Shown here one piece after another: positions 33,962 to 35,990 of a stretch of DNA of 35,990 nt. The DNA is from Longimicrobium sp. (GTDB lineage: Bacteria; Gemmatimonadota; Gemmatimonadetes; Longimicrobiales; Longimicrobiaceae). The position numbers and the translations under genes are program-made. The notes under the pieces were generated by a model that was not told the origin of the DNA, did no database searches, and saw nothing but the letters and a program-made list of their open reading frames with translations. The first letter of the stretch is position 1, and every line of letters starts with the position of its first letter. The stretch lies in NCBI GenBank assembly GCA_036387335.1, contig DASVTZ010000087.1, forward strand, positions 1 to 35,990, given 5' to 3'.

Positions 33962-34348
33962 ATGCCTCGTAAGAAAGCCACCCCGCGCGTCCGGGAAGCG
34001 CACGCTGCGTACGCGGCCGAAGCCCCAGCCTCGGAATCGATCCCGGAGCCGGAGGCGCAGGGCGAGGCGCGCCTCAGCTTCCGCATCGACCCCGAGCTCA
34101 AGGAGCTGATCGAGCTCGCCGCGATTCATACGGGGCAGACGGTGAACTCATACGCCATCTCGACGCTTATCCGAGACGCGCGTCGGATCATTCAGGACCA
34201 GCACATTACTTACCTCTCCGAACGCGATTGGGAGATCTTCATGGATCTCATGGACAACCCGCCGCCGCCCAACGATGCGCTTATCAGGGCGATGCAGCAC
34301 CACCGCGAGTTCGTAAGGTCACATGATCGCTCGGGCGAGGAGTCGTGA
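33962..34348 (+). CDS. DUF1778-family antitoxin (TacA-like)
   Basis: A 128-residue antitoxin predicted to neutralise the acetyltransferase encoded next and to repress the operon. An N-terminal basic and Ala/Glu-rich extension (about 1-35) precedes a ribbon-helix-helix DNA-binding domain (LSFRIDPELKELIELAAIHT, then VNSYAISTLIRDARR). The C-terminal toxin-binding tail (about 85-128) has the family ending LSERDWEIFMDLMDNPPPPN followed by ALIRAMQHHREF. ATG 33962 is favoured, with GAAAGGGAA upstream; the frame extends to 33869 but through the promoter region. The stop overlaps the toxin start by four bases, which couples their translation. Confidence 0.9.
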   Translation: MPRKKATPRVREAHAAYAAEAPASESIPEPEAQGEARLSFRIDPELKELIELAAIHTGQTVNSYAISTLIRDARRIIQDQHITYLSERDWEIFMDLMDNPPPPNDALIRAMQHHREFVRSHDRSGEES

Positions 34349-34860
34349 ACCCGATCTCCGTCGATGTCGCGCCGCTCGAACGCCGGCACGATCGTGCGTC
34401 ATTCGATAGCGGCGAGCCAGCGCTGGACACGTTCTTCCGGAGGAATGCTCGCCAGAACCAGGACCGCGGATTCAGCCGCACCTACGTAGCGACAGTGCAG
34501 GGTGTAAGCCGGGTCGTGGGTTTCTACACGCTCGCGAGCGGTATGGTGTCGGCCGCAATCCTGCCCGAAGCGGAGCGTCGGCATCTGCCCCGTTATCCGG
34601 TACCGGCGGTGCAGCTGGCGCGCCTTGCGGTAGATCGCGCCGTACATGGTGGCGGAGTCGGAAAATCGCTGCTGTCGGATGCCCTTCGTCGTTCCATCCG
34701 GGCGGCCGAGATCATTGGCATCTACGCGGTTGAAGTGCATGCCAAGCACGACACTGCGGCGGCATTCTACCGCCGGTTTGGCTTCGCACCACTGGAAGAC
34801 GACCGCCTGCACCTCTATTTGCCTATCCATACGATTCCCACGACACCCGGCTCGCTCTGA
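34345..34860 (+). CDS. GNAT acetyltransferase toxin (TacT-like)
   Basis: A 171-residue Gcn5-related N-acetyltransferase. In characterised TacT-type toxins, the enzyme acetylates the amino group of aminoacyl-tRNA and blocks translation. Features include the family opening FDSGEPALDTFFRRNARQNQ, the acetyl-CoA segment QLARLAVDRAVHGGGVGKSL, and AAAFYRRFGFAPLEDD with the expected catalytic Tyr142. It begins with GTG inside the antitoxin stop (GTGA overlap) and ends cleanly. Both this gene and its partner have somewhat lower GC than their neighbours, consistent with acquisition, but this was judged by eye. Confidence 0.9.
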   Translation: MNPISVDVAPLERRHDRASFDSGEPALDTFFRRNARQNQDRGFSRTYVATVQGVSRVVGFYTLASGMVSAAILPEAERRHLPRYPVPAVQLARLAVDRAVHGGGVGKSLLSDALRRSIRAAEIIGIYAVEVHAKHDTAAAFYRRFGFAPLEDDRLHLYLPIHTIPTTPGSL

Positions 34861-34868
34861 GCGCCCTC

Positions 34869-34900
34869 TCCTCCGCGTCTCTGCGTCTCCGCGTGAGGCC
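34869..34900. repeat. Single arm of the GGAGACGC repeat family
   Basis: Tandem GCGTCTC/TGCGTCTCC units ending CGCGTGAGGCC, directly after the toxin gene. It is one arm only; no partner is close by. Confidence 0.65.
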
Positions 34901-34959
34901 AAGGGGATGCCCGCGTCGGTAGAGACGCCGTGGAAGTGCGCAAAACCCGGCGCCACGAC

Positions 34960-34988
34960 TTGACACCCGCACGGAAGTTGGGTATCCT
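34960..34988 (+). promoter_or_regulatory. rplM: Promoter of the rplM-rpsI operon
   Basis: TTGACA (34960-34965) and TATCCT (34983-34988) are separated by 17 bases, the best sigma-70 match in the window. Transcription should start near 34995, leaving a leader of about 120 bases. Confidence 0.8.
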
Positions 34989-35015
34989 TTCGGGCTGTAG
35001 TGTTCCACGCTATGC

Positions 35016-35048
35016 CCGCCCCGGAGCTTCCGGAGGCGGAGATTTTTT
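35016..35048 (+). terminator. Possible attenuator in the rplM leader
   Basis: CCGCCCCGGA (35016-35025) can pair with TCCGGAGGCGG (35029-35039) with a one-base bulge, and TTTTTT follows at 35043-35048. This looks like an intrinsic terminator about 20 bases after the predicted transcription start and 70 before the start codon, so it could control readthrough into rplM. Confidence 0.5.
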
Positions 35049-35116
35049 CTACTATCACAGCCGGCGCGTGGCCGGCATTCCGCGCGCTCAACGGGCGCGG
35101 CGGAGTGGGGAGCATC

Positions 35117-35545
35117 ATGAAGACGTATGCCGTAAAGGCCGGCGAGATCGAGCACAAGTGGTACGTGGTGGACGCCGGCGGCAAGGTTCTGGGCCGCATC
35201 GCCACCGAGATCGCCCGCGTGCTGCGCGGGAAGCACAAGCCGACCTACACGCCGCACCTGGACACCGGTGACTACGTAATCGTCATCAACGCCGACAAGG
35301 TCCAGCTCACCGGCAACAAGGCCGACCAGAAGGCCTACTTCAAGCACACCGGGTACATGGGGCACGAGAAGTTCATCCCCTTCAAGGAGATGATCGCCCG
35401 CCACCCCGAGCGCGTCATCGAGCTCGCGGTGAAGGGAATGCTCCCCAAGAACGCCCTGGGGCGCCAGATGCGGAAGAAGCTCAAGGTGTACGCCGGGGCC
35501 GAGCATCCGCACGTCGCGCAGAACCCGGAAACACTCACCTTCTGA
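35117..35545 (+). CDS. rplM: Large-subunit ribosomal protein L13
   Basis: Structural protein of the 50S subunit, 142 residues as expected. Recognisable motifs are [40 protein letters not shown] and [12 protein letters not shown], then [25 protein letters not shown] and [15 protein letters not shown]. The ATG at 35117 follows GGGGAGCATC and gives the family's MKTY start; the frame stays open upstream through the leader. It is followed by rpsI after 16 bases, the standard L13-S9 operon. In some bacteria L13 represses its own message through the leader. Confidence 0.98.
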   Translation: MKTYAVKAGEIEHKWYVVDAGGKVLGRIATEIARVLRGKHKPTYTPHLDTGDYVIVINADKVQLTGNKADQKAYFKHTGYMGHEKFIPFKEMIARHPERVIELAVKGMLPKNALGRQMRKKLKVYAGAEHPHVAQNPETLTF

Positions 35546-35561
35546 GATCGGCACCTAGACA

Positions 35562-35954
35562 ATGGCCACTGAACAGTTCCACGCCATCGGGCGCCGCAAG
35601 ACGTCGGTGGCGCGCGTGTACCTTCGCCCCGGCAACGGCGCGTGGGAGATCAACGGGCGCACCATCGAAGACTACCTTCCCCGCCACGTCCTCCGGCAGA
35701 GCGCGCAGCGCCCGCTGGTGGCCACGGAGAACGAAGGGAAGTTCGACGTCAAGGTGAACGTCAACGGCGGCGGCCTCCGCGGCCAGGCGGACGCGATCCG
35801 GCTGGGCGTCGCGCGCGCGCTGCTGGAGGTCGACGAGACCAACCGCACCCGCCTGCGCCCCGAGGGCCTGCTGACCCGCGACCCGCGCGAGGTGGAGCGG
35901 AAGAAGCCCGGCCGTCCGGGCGCCCGCAAGAAGTTCCAGTTCTCCAAGCGCTAA
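35562..35954 (+). CDS. rpsI: Small-subunit ribosomal protein S9
   Basis: Structural protein of the 30S subunit, 130 residues, complete. It has the N-terminal FHAIGRRKTSVARVYLRPGNG, written in part, GGGLRGQADAIRLGVARALL and the conserved basic C-terminal tail ending FQFSKR, whose last residues reach the ribosomal P site. It is co-transcribed with rplM. The remaining 36 bases of the window hold no feature I can support. Confidence 0.98.
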   Translation: MATEQFHAIGRRKTSVARVYLRPGNGAWEINGRTIEDYLPRHVLRQSAQRPLVATENEGKFDVKVNVNGGGLRGQADAIRLGVARALLEVDETNRTRLRPEGLLTRDPREVERKKPGRPGARKKFQFSKR

Positions 35955-35990
35955 CCGGTGGCGCTGGAAGCGCGCGGTGCCCGCCCCCGG

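Noticed and set aside
35000-35116. An N-terminal extension of L13 starting at 35000.
   Set aside because: It lies within the leader with the terminator-like hairpin; the family start MKTY and the GGGGAG site fit ATG 35117.

Overview
The window is a 36 kb, very GC-rich bacterial chromosome segment. Gene content points to the Gemmatimonadota (Longimicrobium-like) or a similar soil phylum: a large orphan MacB/FtsX-type permease paired with a PadR regulator, a short group-2-size sigma-70 factor, an ECF sigma/RskA-type anti-sigma pair, a single-subunit ETF-quinone oxidoreductase, and many GC-rich palindromic intergenic repeats. This assignment is inferred from gene families and repeat style; no rRNA is present to confirm it. 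I see no tRNA, rRNA, CRISPR array, transposase or phage gene.

Layout. (1) 1-5.5 kb: carbon metabolism, with glucose-6-phosphate dehydrogenase, 6-phosphogluconolactonase, glycogen branching enzyme GlgB, then a basic-tailed helix-hairpin-helix protein closed by a strong terminator. (2) 5.7-7.2 kb: ECF sigma factor and membrane anti-sigma factor overlapping by ATGA. (3) 7.6-10.4 kb: reverse-strand ETF-quinone oxidoreductase, a small membrane protein and a PKD-like lipoprotein. (4) 10.4-12.5 kb: reverse-strand GlgE maltosyltransferase, the partner of GlgB in building alpha-glucan from maltose-1-phosphate. (5) 12.5-14.2 kb: a four-helix-bundle gene inside an inverted-repeat-bounded cassette, then recA. 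(6) 14.2-18.5 kb: repeat cluster, a lone receiver protein, a GH84-type glycosidase, a Gly/Trp-rich lipoprotein and a TPR-like protein. (7) 19-25 kb: a signalling island of two CheB-type methylesterases (divergent), a CheR-PAS-coiled-coil protein and a PAS/GAF histidine kinase, with no receptor, CheA or CheW nearby. (8) 25.4-29.3 kb: aldehyde dehydrogenase, a 312-bp MITE-like palindromic element, signal peptidase I and a sigma-70 factor. (9) 29.4-33.7 kb: reverse-strand M23-like peptidase, ADOP-type permease and PadR regulator with a visible operator. (10) 33.9-34.9 kb: a TacA/TacT-like antitoxin-acetyltransferase pair. (11) 35.1-36 kb: rplM-rpsI with a good promoter and a possible attenuator in the leader.

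The most unusual structure is in the repeats. A direct-and-inverted array of an 8-bp unit (AGTGCGTK) bounds the four-helix-bundle gene as inverted repeats at 12.5/13.1 kb. The same array forms a perfect 31-bp inverted repeat around a gene-less, nested palindromic element at 26.9-27.2 kb. This looks like a gene-carrying element and its gene-less relative. A second system is a modular set of hairpins, several sharing a GTAGGGGC edge, that recurs in the same order in five intergenic blocks, four of them beginning within a few bases of a stop codon. Other points of interest are an ETF-quinone oxidoreductase lacking one iron-sulfur cysteine, and the chemotaxis-like island without chemotaxis genes.
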